64,000 nucleotides of DNA from Zopfochytrium polystomum (GCA_025765615.1 JAIVFJ010000096.1:124001-188000); one strand, 5' to 3'. Shown: positions 21,886 to 34,860, counted from the first letter of the stretch. Notes: generated by a model not told the origin, from the sequence alone. Translations and numbers: made by a program.

Positions 21886-24800
21886 CTAAAAGCCGTCAAA
21901 CAGAGCCGCATAGGGGTCGGGAACCCCGTCCGCCACCGCAAACTCCGCGTCTCCGCTGCCGCCGCGGGGGCCGTCCTCCTCCTCCATCGCACTGTCGCCT
22001 GCCGCGGCTAGCGCAAGCTCCTCCGGCCCTGCCGGGGGTTGCTCCCACTGCCTGCGCAGCACGGCCTCCCAGTTGACGCCGGCGAACCACGGGTGCGACT
22101 CAACGTCCCCGAGCCGCGCGCCGAGGCGCCGGGACGGGTCGACGACCAGCAGCCGCCGCACAAAGTCCTTGGCGAGCGGCGACATCCACGGCGGATACCC
22201 CACGCGGCCGTCCAGAATCTTGCGGTACAGCTCGATCGGCGGCGGCGGCGAGCCGTCGTCGTCTTCGCCGTCGAGGAACTCCTCCATCGCCGGGTCGACT
22301 GGTTCGCCTCCGGGAGGACCGTCGACGAAAAAGGGAGGGTGGCCGGCAATCATCTCGTACACAAGCACGCCAAAGGACCACCAGTCTATCGCGGCCGTGT
22401 ACCCGCCCTCGGGGTCCGCGGGCTGGATCACTTCTGGGGCGAGGTACTCGGGCGTGCCGCAGAGCGTAGACGTTTCGCCGCTCGGTGGGAGAATTTTGGC
22501 GAAACCAAAATCGACAAGTTTCACGTGGCCATTGTGGTCCAGTAGCACATTCTGAAAGCGTAATCAGGTGTAAGAGTTGCGTTGCGAGCTCCAAGGAGAG
22601 AAAGAGTGACGAACCTCCGGCTTTAGATCTCTGAATATGATGCCGAGAGAATGAAGATGCTCAATGGCCAAAGCAATTTCACATGCATAGAATCGCGCCT
22701 CGCGATCTCGAAGCTTCTCTCGCCTCCTGAGAAGGGTGAAGAGCTCACCGCCGCCCACGTGTTCCATGACAAAGTAAACGCGCATCGGATCTTGAAACGT
22801 TCCAAACAGGTTCACAATAAAAGGAAAGCCTTGACCGGCGCCTCCAAGTAGTGCGTGGCCCGGCCCAGCACCAAAGCCAATGTCGACACCGTTAAAAGAG
22901 TTGCTGACTGCCTTCAGGGTGTCCCGCTCGCTGACGGTGTGCTCAACCTGCTTTAATCTGACCAGCTGCGCCTTCGACAAAGACTTGAGAGCGACCTTTG
23001 CGTTGGTAGCCTTGTGAACGGCAAGGTGAACACGTCCAAACGAGCCAGTGCCCACGACACGAATGAGAGAAAAGTCCGAAAATCTCATTTTCTGGGGGCC
23101 CGACGCCGCGGTGGAGGCGCGTCGCCCAGGCTGTCCGTCTAGTCGAGCACTGCTTTCTCGAGTCTCCCTCGCAGGGTGTTTCATCTGACCAAACATATTC
23201 TCTTGGTCATACTGGCTAACTTGCTCGGGTAGTCGTGGCAGTGGCCTTTCCGCGCGAGCAGGGATGGCAGGCAACGGCTTCCTGGGAGGTGCGGCAGGCT
23301 GCGGGACAACGTTCCAAGGCCCGAGCGGGTGCTGCCCGGAAATGACCGAAGGAACGCGCTCGGGTGGAAATTCGTCTGCGTAGCCCTGCGCGAAAAAGTC
23401 CGCGTTGGGTTTGAAAACCTGCCGTTCCAGTGATGTGTCTCGCGACACTAAGGTCGAAAACGAAGAGTCGGACAAGGTCGTTGCAAGGGAGGAAATGGTG
23501 GACGTGCTCGACCGCCAGTTGGCAGGCGCAGGGCTTTGATCGGCGTCGTTCGCCCATCGAATCTGTTTCGGTGGAGGAGGCGGTCGAATGTCCGCGTCTT
23601 CTCGATCGCCGCGGCGGTTATACTTCGCATTGCCCATATCCCAGTCTTCCTCGTCCTGCTCTCGAAGCACCGTTAATTGAGATAGCCGCTTTGTATGCGA
23701 AACTTTGGAAGTGTCCTGAACTTGGTTTAATTTACTATCCAACGCCTGCACCGACACGCTGTTATCTACTGCGTGCGACTCCATCTCCACTATCGACGTA
23801 TTGTTGACTGTTTCGGCTTCCTCGTCCACGATGGATTTGGCACTGTTGAAGCTCTCCTCATCCTGTTCAAGCAAAGTCTGCAGGAAACATTGAGAGATGG
23901 GTTCAGCGGGGCCCTCGCTGCCCGTTCCACCCTTATTTGGTTTTACGGGTGAGTCGGGGCGGGGCGCCTTTGTCAAAGGGCTCTTCCTACTAGTCGAGCC
24001 ACCCTCGACAAACATCTCCACGTGCGGGGTCGGATCACTGATCGACCTTTGCAACACCCGCGATGAGCCTGGGGCGATGCTGACGTGAATCTCGATGCGT
24101 GTCCGAACATCCGGCTCTGACTTTCGCAAGCGTTCAGGAAGGGCGGCCTCCGAAACTTTAATCACAACTTGGGTTGAGTTCACCTTTGCAGACACTGTTG
24201 ATTCCGAATGAGTTTTTTTCGTGATTGTCCGGCATGACACAGATGAAGATGACGAAGAAGAAGACGATCCCGCTGTTGTGGCTGCGGTAGTCAATTTCCT
24301 TTTCCCGGTGCCGCTGGCGGTGGAGTCTAAACTTGGGGTGGGTGACCGAAGGTGCAGTGTTGGCTTTGGGGGTACGCGGTGACGTCGCACAGCGGAAGCC
24401 GCAGGTCGGATGTATGAGGCAGAAGAGAGGGAAGCAAGCGACTTTGCAGAGTCGACCCTTATTTTAGAGAGTGGAGGCTTATCCGTGGATCTATTTCGTG
24501 GGGTGCTGAGTCTGTCCCACACAGTCATCGTCGGGGGAGGAGGGGCAGAGGCCTGGTCTGGTGCCACCAGAGCGCGAGGAGCGGACGGATTCAAAGAGCT
24601 GTTGTTGTGGCCGTCGCCATCTTCAAGAGGCCGTGAGGTGGTCGAATTTCTTACATTCCGCAAGTCGGTCGGACGCGCAGCGGCAGCGTCATGAGGTCTA
24701 TGGCGTTTCGCGGACGGACCGGTGGTGTGTTGCTGCAGGGAAGGGGCGCGAGTCCTACGAGGATGCGGAAATCGTAAACAGGAGCCTTTAGCACTTGTGC

Positions 24801-25120
24801 AGTCTTTTGGCCCACCCTCCCACACTCGCTCACGCTGGTTTCGCACGATGCGGCTGTGTCGGCTGCAGCTGTGCCCTTGCGGGCCTTTCCACGGGGTCCA
24901 ATGGCGGAGTCGGCGGCGTCGGCGGCGGCGGTGGCGGGTCCCTGGATGACTTGTGCGCCCGTGCAGCAGCAACGGCATCTCTGTCCAAGCGCGACAGGGC
25001 GGACTTTTCCAGGTGCCTCCGAGCGGACACTGGGCGTTGTTGGTGCTCGAGCTCCTCCAGCTTCTGCTGCTGTTGGTGGCGGCGATTGCTGTAATGGTCC
25101 TGCGGGCCGCTGCGGTGCAT
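21886..25120 (-). CDS. AGC-family protein kinase, PKA catalytic-like, long N-terminus
   Basis: Exons 25120-24834, 24754-22615 and 22551-21886 give 1,030 residues if the start is ATG 25120. That ATG is a choice: the frame stays open upstream through a CT-repeat-derived stretch. Residues 1-645 are low complexity and Ser/Pro-rich. The kinase domain begins at about 650: GTGSFG loop near 663, VALK lysine, FRDLKPEN near 804-810, DFG near 824, then GTPEYLAPE and DWWSFG. The chain ends in FDGF, the C-terminal FxxF hydrophobic motif that terminates PKA-type kinases. Two insertions are unusual: a Gly/Ala-rich one between helix C and strand 4, and an acidic Pro-rich one after HPPFF. The intron inside DLKPE/N is only 63 bases with a GTTCGT donor. 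Substrate preference for Arg-rich sites is inferred from the family. Confidence 0.85.
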
Positions 25121-25820
25121 GGGAGGATTGCTGTTCGCAGAGCGAGGATGAGGAGGAGGGACAGAGGGTTCCAGGTCAGGAGCGACCGCTTGCTCCGCTC
25201 GATGGTCCGACGACGACGACAAGGCCGGCGGACTTTGGCCTCGGGAACGTGGCAGGATGAGGACGAGCGGCCTTGCCGCTGCTGTTGTGTTGCTACTGTT
25301 ACTGCTGTTGCTGCTGTTGGTGCTGTGCAGTAGCGACGATGGCAGAGCAGCGAGATGGAGCGGTAGGCGGTGGCTGTGGGGTGGGGCGCTTGCCGCTGCT
25401 GACTCTTGTGTTGCTGCTGCTGCTTCCAAAAAGCCAGCAAGAGACAGAGACAAAGGCGGAGAGGGACAGGACAGAATGAGAAAGAATGAGACAGAGAGAT
25501 AGAGAGAGAGAGAGAGACGAGAGAGAGAGAGAGACAGAGACAGATCGTACTTTGTGCCGTATGACAGAGACAGAGAGCCCACCGCAAAAGCAAATTTCAA
25601 CGGCCACGCTTGCCAATCCCCATCATCCCCTTGTCTATGTATACCATTCCAGTCTGCTCAACGCGCCCGGCAGGGGAAAAAAGGGGATCGCTAACGCCAT
25701 CCCTTATTGAAACCTACGTTGTTGTTGTTAGCCAACGCCCACGCAAAACAGGAAACGCTTGGTGGGCGTTGCGAAGGATACTGTATTGTTTTGTTAGCGA
25801 GGGGGGTTGAGCGTAAACGT

Positions 25821-25872
<52 letters not shown>

Positions 25873-26345
25873 CGAGAGAGAGAGAGAGGAGAGAGAGAGA
25901 GTGAGAGAGGGAGAGAGAGAGAGAGTGAGAGAGAGAGAGAGAGAGAGAGATACAGCAAGAGCGTGAGACCGACTGCGAGAGACCAGATACAGAGAAACAG
26001 ATAAGCGACTTTGTAGCCAAGGTCAGAGGACAGGAGGGAGGGGTTCACTGACAAGGAGGAAAAGGAAAGGAAGAGCAAGCGAGCGCAACACGCAGCGGGG
26101 GGGTGGGGAACGACAGAGAAACGGGACTGCAAACAACGACGGACGGAGAGACGTAATGAAACGGAAACGAAACAATTAAAAAAATGGTAGTATGAAGCGG
26201 AACGCGTCGACTGCGCGCCAGCCCCGTTCGTGGGCGACATTGAGGTGGGGGCCTAACGGTTGGGCGCGGTTTCTGAAGTAAAGGAGTTGGTACGCGGAGC
26301 GGGGCGTCCCATTTCTTGAGGGGTGAAACTAAAATAAAAAAGGCT
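25121..26345. other. Intergenic, kinase leader and GA tracts
   Basis: It includes GA/CT tracts at about 25496-25538 and 25825-25952. The region between the kinase start and the 3' end of the expansin-like gene has no supported gene. Arg/Glu and Leu/Ser frames across the tracts are repeat artefacts. Confidence 0.55.
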
Positions 26346-28228
26346 CTACCCCGCCGCCGCCGCCACCACGGCGCCAAACAGACCCGCCACCCACACCGCC
26401 GCACTCGCCGCCCCTCGCCCCTGTCGCCCGCCGCTGTAGAGAATCCCGCCCCCACCCCCGCCGCCCGCGCCGCCGCCGCTTCCGCCGCCACTCGCGGGGG
26501 ACTGCGTCGCAGCCCCCGCCACTGCCACTGCCGCCGACGACGACGAAGCCGAAGAAGCAGAAGAAGAAGGAGACAATCCGGGAGCCGATGTCGATGGCGA
26601 CGCCTGCGGCCGCGACGAAGACGCCGATGGCATGTACACGCTGTAGTCGATCGGCTCGCAGTCGTACTCTTCCGTGGTAGTTTGCGGCGACGCGGCGGAC
26701 GTCTTCGTCGTTGTCGTTGTCGTCGAGGATGACGAAGGCGGGGGTGGCGGCGGGGGCGGTGCCGGCGGGGGCACGGTGGAGGATTGGGATGAAGTCGGAA
26801 GAGGTGAGGACGTCGTCGCCGGCGGTGCGGCCGCGGAGGAGAACGGCGGCGACGCGGTCGATGGAGGCGGGGCAGGCGGAGGCGCGGGCGCGGGCGTGCT
26901 GATAACGCTGGTGATGCTGCTGGACGTCCCCGCTGTTGTCGTCGCGCCGTCGTCCCCGACTGTCGGCTCGGCGGCGATGATGGGAGGCTCCGGCGTGGTT
27001 TCGACCGCCGTTGTTTCGACGGGGGGTGGCGTTGTCGTCGACGTCGTAGCCGGCGGCGGCGGCGGCGGTGGAGGAGGCGACGACGTGGTTGTCGTCGTCG
27101 GCGGCGGCGGCGGGGGCGGCGGGGGAACGGCCGTCGGAATCGGCGTGTTGGTCGTCGTCGTTGGCGGCGGCGGCGGGGGTGCAACGGTTGTTACCGGCGG
27201 GGCGGACGTCGTAGTCGCCGCCGTTGTCGCGGGCGCCGGTGCCGGCGGCAGCGGCTGCTGCTGCTGGGTCCCTCCGCCGCCTCCGCCGTAAGCGGCCGCC
27301 GGCCCAAACTTGTCCGGGCACGCGACCACCTCCCACTCGATCGCGATGGTGCCGACCGCGGTCGCCACGTCGAACCCGCCCACGAGGTCCCCTAACGCCA
27401 CGTGCGAAAGGTCCAGTGACGCCCCCTGGCTCGTCGCCCTGCACCCGGGACACGAGTCCACAATCTCGACCGTCGTCGACGCGTTCGGCGGGCACGCCCC
27501 CGCGTTCTTGCACGTTACGCGCGCGCACTGGCCGCAGACTTTTGATGGGTATGGCCCGTACGAGTCAAACGTTGGCTGGTAGAGGGCGGCAAAGTAGGAG
27601 CTGTTGGGGGAGAAAATCGCGAAAAAAAACAAAAATCAAAACGGAAGACACAAATGGTGGCGCAAACAGCGGAGAACGAATCTGCAAAAAGCATGGTTGC
27701 TACACAAACTCACGGGTTCTTGGGGGCGCTAAAGCCGCAAGCGCCGTAGGTTGGTGCAATGGGAGGGGGGTCTGTTCCCCCGTCGCCGTAGAAGGTTGCA
27801 AACGCATCAGTGAACTACCATGGTGCGTGAAGCAGGACGGTGTGGGAAAGGTGGACACCGTTGAGAACAAAATGTTTAGCAAACATTTACCACAAGACAG
27901 GAGTAAAACACAGGGAGGAGGACACAGGAAGGTGTGTGAGCAAAACTTTGATTATTGTACCCACCCTGGTTCCGAGTGCGAACTGGGCAACGGTGGGAAG
28001 CGGCGCGAGGAAGAGTACGGCGATCGCGGCGAGGTGCGGCCGGCCTCCAAGTATGGAAGTGGTGGTGGTGGTGGTGGAGGTGCATGAAGCGGACGGCGGC
28101 GACTCGAGAGTAGCACGGCCCCTCCTGACGCAGGGAGTGGCGCTTGCGGGGATGATGGAGACGGCGGTGGGACGACGTGTGGTTGTTGTCGCTGTTCTTG
28201 CTGCTGTTGTTGATGATGCGGTAGCCAT
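26346..28228 (-). CDS. Expansin-like (double-psi barrel) surface protein, Pro/Thr/Ser-rich, probable GPI anchor
   Basis: Exons 28228-27965, 27814-27714 and 27600-26346 give 539 residues with consistent phases. A hydrophobic segment at about 66-80 (AAIAVLFLAPLPTV) may be a signal sequence with a long leader, or the true start may lie further in. A double-psi beta-barrel domain follows: FATFYGDGG near 93, YGACGF near 112, CGQCARVTC at 144-152 and VEIVDSCPGC at 166-175, with paired cysteines and the conserved Asp170. Residues about 215-470 are Pro/Thr/Ser repeats typical of cell-wall proteins. The C-terminus is a small-residue hydrophobic tail (AAVWVAGLFGAVVAAAAG), as in GPI-anchor signals. It resembles fungal loosenin/expansin-like proteins that act on the cell wall or on plant polymers. 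Enzyme activity is not implied. It is divergent from the roadblock gene. Confidence 0.75.
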
Positions 28229-28533
28229 TGCGACAACGAGAACGGCGGCGAAGGGGTAGCCTGCACAGTTGGTGCACTGCTTCTTTTTCGTGGGTGATTT
28301 GCCCGTCTCATTTCGGGGTCGGGAGGCTCCTGGCACACACACACACACTCTCTCTCCCTGTCTCGCTGTCTCGCTGTCTCCCTTTCATGCGAACCCATCC
28401 ACCCCTTGACTAGTGACTGACTATACTACGCAGGCATACTCTTTCTCGTCCAATTTGCACACCTTTCATTTCCCAGCTGCGGTCGGTGGCGTCCTGCAGC
28501 CGCCAAGAACAATAACAACAACAACAACAACAG

Positions 28534-28576
<43 letters not shown>

Positions 28577-28772
28577 CTCTGTCTCTGCCTCTCTCTTTTT
28601 CCATCCGACGCGAAAAAAAAAAGAAGGAAAAAAAAACAAACCGTTCTTGCGGCACGCGTTGCGATCCCTTCTTTGCACCCTTGCCTTTCTGCTTCTTTGA
28701 CAAGCATCTGGTTTTCCGAACCGCGAGCCCCTCACACTTTTTCGAACCACAGCAACCTCGCTCAGCTCAGAC
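28229..28772. promoter_or_regulatory. Divergent promoter region with CT tract
   Basis: It separates the expansin-like gene (minus) from roadblock (plus). A CT tract lies at about 28536-28595 and an AAC repeat just before it. No coding frame is supported. Confidence 0.55.
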
Positions 28773-29867
28773 ATGGTGGGTGGGTGGGGCGGCGCCTGCA
28801 ACAAACAAACAAGGGCCAGCACGATCGCCCCGCGATCGCGCGATGCCCCCGCTCTCTCTTTTGCTCTTCTTGCTGCTGCTGCACACCGGCGCATCTCGGC
28901 ATCTTCGCACAGCCCAGACGAACGCTCCATCTTACCTCTTGTTCTTCGGAAGTCGATAATAGCGCTCCTCGCACTCGCTCTGAGAGCCTTTAGAACGCAG
29001 TGCCTCCACTCCCCGATCATTCTTCAATCGTACTGGCATCCCAACACCTGCACCTCCCCTTGCCCTGGATCGATCACTCCAGCCCCCTACCAATGCATCT
29101 CTTTGAATTTTCAACTCGAAGCTGTCCAACTCGAAGCTGTCGACTTGAGATCCCTGCTTTTCCGCGCCACCAGTAATCACAAACTAATCCCCCAATTCCA
29201 CCAGTCGGAAGTCGAAGAAACAATCAAACGGCTCTCGGGCCACAAGGGCGTCGAAGGCATCGTGGTCGTCAACATGGAAGGCATCCCGATCCGAACAACC
29301 CTCGATAACGAAAAGACCATCCAGCACGCAGCTCTCATCACCCAGCTCACCGCAAAGGCGCGGAGCGTTGTCAGGGATCTGGATCCTCAGGTTTTTGTTC
29401 GGGTTTTGATTTTTTTTTTTTTTTTTTTTTGGTGCTTGAATTCGTGTTCTTGATATTTTTGTGTTCGTCGGCCTGGGGGGAGTTGGGTAGGGCTGTCTGG
29501 ATATGCAACGGGGCGTGCGTGGGAGGATGTTGTGGCGTTGGGGTGCTTTCGGCGATGCGGAGTGCGGCGGGGTTATTTTGAGATGCCGAGTTTGTCAGGG
29601 GGCAACGGGAGGGCTCGTCTTTATTTTCCTTTTTTTTTCTCGATGATGGATAGGTAGGTCGCTGACTCCACTCTCAGAATGACTTGACGTTCTTGAGGAT
29701 CCGGTCAAAGAAGCACGAAATCATGGTTGCGCCAGGCAAGTTTTGTTTTATGGTTTCTTGTTTTTTTGGACAGTGTGCGAACCCAAATCTCGGTTTTCTT
29801 ACAACCCGTCACTATTACCATAGACAAAGAGTATATCTTGATCGTCCTTCAAAATCCACACCACTAG
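28773..29867 (+). CDS. DYNLRB: Dynein light chain roadblock
   Basis: Roadblock/LC7 dimers bind the dynein intermediate chain. Four exons join to 96 residues, the usual family length: 28773-28775 (ATG alone), 29205-29390, 29678-29735 and 29824-29867. The protein starts [11 protein letters not shown] and includes [34 protein letters not shown] and a YILIVLQNP end, all family hallmarks. The third intron starts with GC (AG|GCAAGT) and ends TAG, a GC-AG intron needed to keep frame. The second has a GTTTTT donor. The single-codon first exon is the best fit (ATG|GTGGGT) but is inferred; another 5' exon could supply the start. Confidence 0.87.
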
Positions 29868-30599
29868 ACCGGGAATCTTCAACTTGCGGGAAGAAATCGA
29901 GCGGAGTTTTGCACGCAGAATGCTTTCCACAAAGTTCTGGATTCTCCCCCTCGTTTTATTTACCCCCACCCCCACTTCCCCACCCGCACTTTTCTTCTCT
30001 TTTGGAATTTTCTGGTGGGAGAGCTTTTCTTGGGAAAAAAGATATTTGCGAAGGGTTGCGGGTCAAAGGAAGAGGTGGCGTCGCTCATTAAAAATTGGTA
30101 CCAGGGTTGGCGTATACCAAAGACTTTGAGGGTTGGATAGGTAGGAGAGGAATTCGGGAAGGTTTGCCTTTGCGGTGGTAGCGGGAGGTACAATGCCGAG
30201 ATGTGGACTGGACCTCGTTCGACGTTGGGAGATGCGGCGACGTCGACGAGCTGAGGATTGTGGCAGCAAACCGATAACTCGACGACTGTCAAAAGATGGG
30301 CTATTTGGGGATGCAGTCTGGGGTCGTCCCGTGCGGAAGCCGCGGGAAAGTTCGTGCTGGATTTCCACCAAAAGTGTAGGGTTAACGTCACCAAGTTGTC
30401 TTATCAAAAGTTTTTTTTTTTGGGGGGGCTTGTCTTTGTCTCTCTCTCTCTCTCTCACACATTTCTAGTAGTACCATTCAACTTTTATTCATCGACTCTA
30501 ACTTTGTAACGATTCCTGTTCGCACCCGAAGTCATCTTATTACCTCTTTCAGTCTTCTAAGTTCCATTGAGCCTTTGCTTCACATAAACATCATACGCG
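29868..30599. other. Intergenic, no supported gene
   Basis: It contains a short CT run at 30438-30455 and T runs. Frames on both strands are short and show no domain. Confidence 0.45.
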
Positions 30600-31690
30600 T
30601 TTACATCGAAAGTGGCATCCCCAACGACAAAACTACAATCAATAGTTGTGAGAAAAAGTAACAAGCAGAAAAAAAAAAAGAAATTGAAAGAGAAATTTTT
30701 TGCAGCAGATGATTGAAAGAACAAAAAAAAATGATCAGTTGGAGACAGAGACGCACGCCCTCTGCCTGGAAAGAAAATAATTGGAGAAGAAGAGAAAGGG
30801 TGCATCCAGCACCCCAGAGAGGAGCTGGATTGAACTTTATTTTCGCAACTTTTGCATTGCTGATGCAATTATTGGTCAGGATTGAAAGAGATCCAATCTT
30901 TGATCTTCTGCCAACCTTTTTTGGAACCCTGGACTCTCCCAGAGTGATGACCCCTTCACCATGAGGCCAGCCACGTTTTTCACATGTAACAGAACCACAA
31001 ACATGAGCCCAGTTGTTTGTTCTTTGGAGCCAATGTTGACATAAGCAGAAGCAAGTGTTTGCCCTTGACTTTAGTGAATTGTCATGGCATAGGCCAGCCT
31101 CAAGGGCAACTGTGGACATGTTCCTCCATTAGTGCAATCAACTGATATCAGAGAGATAGCCAACACAGTCTTCAAAAGAGGGACCAAGTTATTCATAAGA
31201 AATCTCCAGTGATCGTGATGCCACTGCGCAATGCCCTCAAGAGGTCAACAAAAGTTGCTTGGTTTGGGTCATGGCCAACAACCTGCTGCTGATGGATTGT
31301 TGTGAGGTGTGCAGTCTTTTTGAAAAGTTTACAGGAATGATAACCAGCCTTTCCTTGGTCTATTTTTGCACTAGCGCCATTAAATAACAGAGTACCTCTA
31401 ACTGAAGGTACCTGAGCCAAGTCTCCCACCAACAGGATAGAAAGGCCCCAAATGGCACATCTGGCTTAACAAATGCCTGCCTCAAGTGTGAGTCCATCTT
31501 GCCCATGATTTCACAGCTGACCATTGAGTATTCATCCACAATGAGAAGTCTCACATTGCAAACAACCTGCTGAAGATTTCCAAGCTGTTTTCCTGAGATC
31601 AAGCCACCCCTCTTTTATCCACATACATTAAGCTTCAATAGATAGTTTAAAGTTGTTCCTCCAATGGCAAACGCAGCTTTGGCTGTGAAG
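30600..31690 (-). pseudogene. PIF1-like helicase fragment (Helitron type)
   Basis: Minus-strand pieces show AKAAFAIGGTTLNYLL (about 31640-31690), LLIVDEYSMV (about 31525-31554, the Walker B/DEAD-like motif), GDLAQVPSV (about 31400-31426) and the C-terminal AMTIH-SQGQTL motif (about 31050-31085), where a stop replaces a lysine. These are the conserved blocks of PIF1 helicases as found in Helitrons. Frameshifts and stops make it nonfunctional. No Rep domain or Helitron ends were identified, so it may be part of a larger dead element. Confidence 0.75.
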
Positions 31691-33259
31691 GCTGGACCGC
31701 TGGGGTACTCTGCGTCAGCACCATGGGTCTTAGTGCTCTCCAACGCATCTTCATCTGAATAACGATCTATCCAGATGTCTATTCCCCCGTTGGAAGTTTC
31801 ATCATCCTCCCCCTCAATTGTCTCATTCATTAGGTGATTGAATTCCTCCACTTCCTCAGGGTAACAACTTTAGCACTCAGTTCAGTGGATTCTTCAGTTC
31901 AGCTGCCTGAACCACCGACTCCAAGTCATTTAAGCTGGGAAACATACTGAAAGTCAAAAGCCTGATGGGCCTTTCAGCTCTCAAGGTCAAGTACCTCCAC
32001 GATAGTATAGTTCCCATCCATATTCCATAATGCCCTTTGACAACATCTTTCAGTGTCAAGATATCGCCCATAATTTTTCAAATTGTGAGACAACCAACAA
32101 CACGCAAGTTGTCCAATTTCACGCCGGTCCCTTTGAACACTTCAAAGCGTGTCTCGCCTGAAACCTTATAAATCGTGTGATTACGTATATACACCGCATG
32201 CTTCGCCGCAAACAGATACATATTCGCTGGCTGACGGGCGTCCAACAACATTGCGGGTGCCATATCCTTGATTATCCCAACTGTTTGTTCAGCCAAACTG
32301 TTGAAGTCTTTGATATATGCCAGACTATATTTGACGCAAATCTGTGGGTGTTTTGCGCAATACCAATCCAGAAAATTAGTGGTTGCTAGCTCCCCATGAT
32401 TGCCACAAACCGCGATCACCTCGGAGCCTTCTTCATTCTCCCACTCCTTGATCAGGTTCCGAATTTAACCCTTTAGGGGTTGGTGCCACCATGCCAAATT
32501 CGCACAATGACCCTTAAAGGTGCAACATACCTAAAACCTGTGCTGACATGAATTTCCCAAAAAAATTAGCACCAGCATGTTCAGAATTGAAAGGGCTTCT
32601 GCTGATAGTTTGCATTTTGGTGTATGCCATCTGGGGGGCAAGTAAATGCAACAACACTGCAGCTGATCCAATATTGGCACGCTTTTTTGGCCATTAGTCA
32701 ACCAATGAAAAAACTGCGAAAGTCTACCAAATCTTGCATTCTACTTCAGAACTGGCCAAAAAATAAAATGGGTTGAGAGACTATGGGTCCATAATTTTTT
32801 TTTCCTGATGTATCATCCAAGCAAAAGTAGAAAAATACAGAAAAGGCCCAGTGCAAACTGGGTCTTGTAATGTGACAAATCTTGAAGTTTTGCAATTTGC
32901 ACCAAAAATGCAACACCCAAGATAATTGATTGGTTACTTAATATTAAATACTAGCCTATATAAGGGTGCTCTGCTACTGCTCGCTATATTTCATTTAGTA
33001 GAGATTTGGCTGAGATACATTCCATTGTTTGGAGGCCATCTTTCAATCGCTACACACACTTTTTGTTGATTTCAGAAATCACAGCATTCTCCAAAGCAGT
33101 CCAAATTTACACAGCTCATAGAGAAACAACTAAGCTTTAAAAATCCACTTTTTGTTTGTTTTTGAAAAATCTGGCCACAAAAGTTGTTCAAAGAATAAAA
33201 TGATTTTTGTCAGGACATAGACTGTATCTGTAGTGGAAGGAAATTTCATCAAGTAATTG

Positions 33260-34860
33260 CTCAATGTTTTCTTTGTTTTGCAGTTTTTGCCTCAGCACTA
33301 TCAAGAGCCTTCCGTTTCACATGATCAAAAGTTCCACTACCAAATATATGATCACTAAACCATTTTCCAAGACAAAGCCAATTTTGCCTTGAGCACAGAC
33401 AGTTGTCATCCTCATTCCTGGATTGGCAGGGCACTTGTGACATCTAACTCATGCTGCGTATGTTCCTGCTGGTAGATTCACTAGTGTGAACAGATAATAT
33501 TCATGCCTGTAGTAGTAAACACGAATGTGATAACCAAGGGGAATGTGGCCAGCTTGAGCCCTGGTGGTGTGTGGTCTGCTGCTTGACCATTTACATTATT
33601 CTGACCTTCCAAACAGTTGCATTGCAAGCTCAAGACTTCAGTCTTTTGTTGAAATACCATCTGACAACCCAGCAGACTTTCGACCATTTGGTATACAACA
33701 CGTGCATTGACCAGCCAGGCGTCCAATGCAAAGTAAAACATCCTGTGATACCATGTCCTTGTTTTGTGAGCAACACTGCAGGTAGCAATCATTTGATCAA
33801 CTCAATCTACGCCACTCATAAACTTGTTATACAACAGTGAGGCCTTTGGTACAAACACCTCTGAGTCCTTTGACTCTGTTTCTTCATCCCATCGAAGAAC
33901 TGAGGAGAGGTAACAGTTAGAGATCATGTGGGAGACCTTCTTGTCAGAAAATCTAATTGCAGTGATAAGATTATCACGGTATGGAAGAATTCCCCAGAGG
34001 TGAGCTCCCTTCTTGGCATTTTTGGCAACCTTTGTGCGATTGGGAAAGCACTTTTGATGAATTCTAGTAGTTTCATGTAAGTAGGTTTTCTGATCAAGCA
34101 AGTCCTTTGCAAGCTCAATGCTTGTAAAGTAATTGTCTCCATGAACAGTTTGACAGACTCCCTCCAATCTAGCTAGCAGACACAGGATATTGTTTCCTCC
34201 AAGTCCTCCAGCACTAAACCCTCCTGGCTGGGTGCCCACACCCAAAGTCTTTCCAGAATTAACCTCAAATTTGTCGTGGGAAGTTCCGAAATGATGAATT
34301 GGATGATCAATACGCGCAACTTGATCGAATAGTGTTACTCAGCGAGGAAACTGTCGAAAATCACGGCGTTTCGTCGCGAGATGGGCTTTCCTGGGACGGT
34401 TAGCAATCCAACAGCAACTGAAATACAGTAGGTAACGACAACAGTTTGGCTTGCTTTGCTGGGATAGGAGCAGCATTTGACAGTTCTCCAGTTTCATCCT
34501 TATGCTGAAATAGATGAAATTTGCGAGGTTTTGTCACTGATTCAACCCACTCAGCTGGGCTGGTTGTGTTTTGCTCACCCTCTGCAAGGAGTTCAGCAAT
34601 GTGTCACTCAAACTGATCTGCATTGACAATCACAGTTCCCTCAACCATCGCAACAGAATGAGATCCACCAGCATTCTCATCGGCCAACGGAGCAGGACCA
34701 GGAGGAAGATTGCCAGAGGAGACAACTTCAACTGCAGAAATTGCTGAATCAATCGGTGCTGCTGAAGAAGTCACTCTCAGAGTCCATCATCCCACCAGCA
34801 GCACATTCTGACAGAGTGTCAATTGTGTAAACAGCCTACTCTGAGTGAGTGAGTGGAAAG
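33260..34860 (-). pseudogene. piggyBac-like transposase, broken
   Basis: The readable part runs 34245-33481. It has GNNILCLLARL, the DNYFTS motif with one catalytic aspartate, an RWDEETE segment and YNKFMSGVD, then an in-frame TGA (33802-33804), after which VDQMIATC...KTRTWYHRMFYFALDAWLVNA continues. All are hallmarks of the DDE_Tnp_1_7 family. A C-terminal cysteine-rich piece lies at 33261-33443. The N-terminal part (34246-34860) is broken by stops. Confidence 0.8.

Noticed and set aside
25800..26020. Arg/Glu and Leu/Ser frames over GA tracts (also at 42029, 57602, 61808)
   Set aside because: They are translations of dinucleotide repeats.
26329..27528. Other long frames (Pro/Arg- or Ala/Asp-rich) over the expansin-like gene
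   Set aside because: They are shadow frames of a GC-rich repeat coding region. The minus frame with the cysteine domain is the real one.
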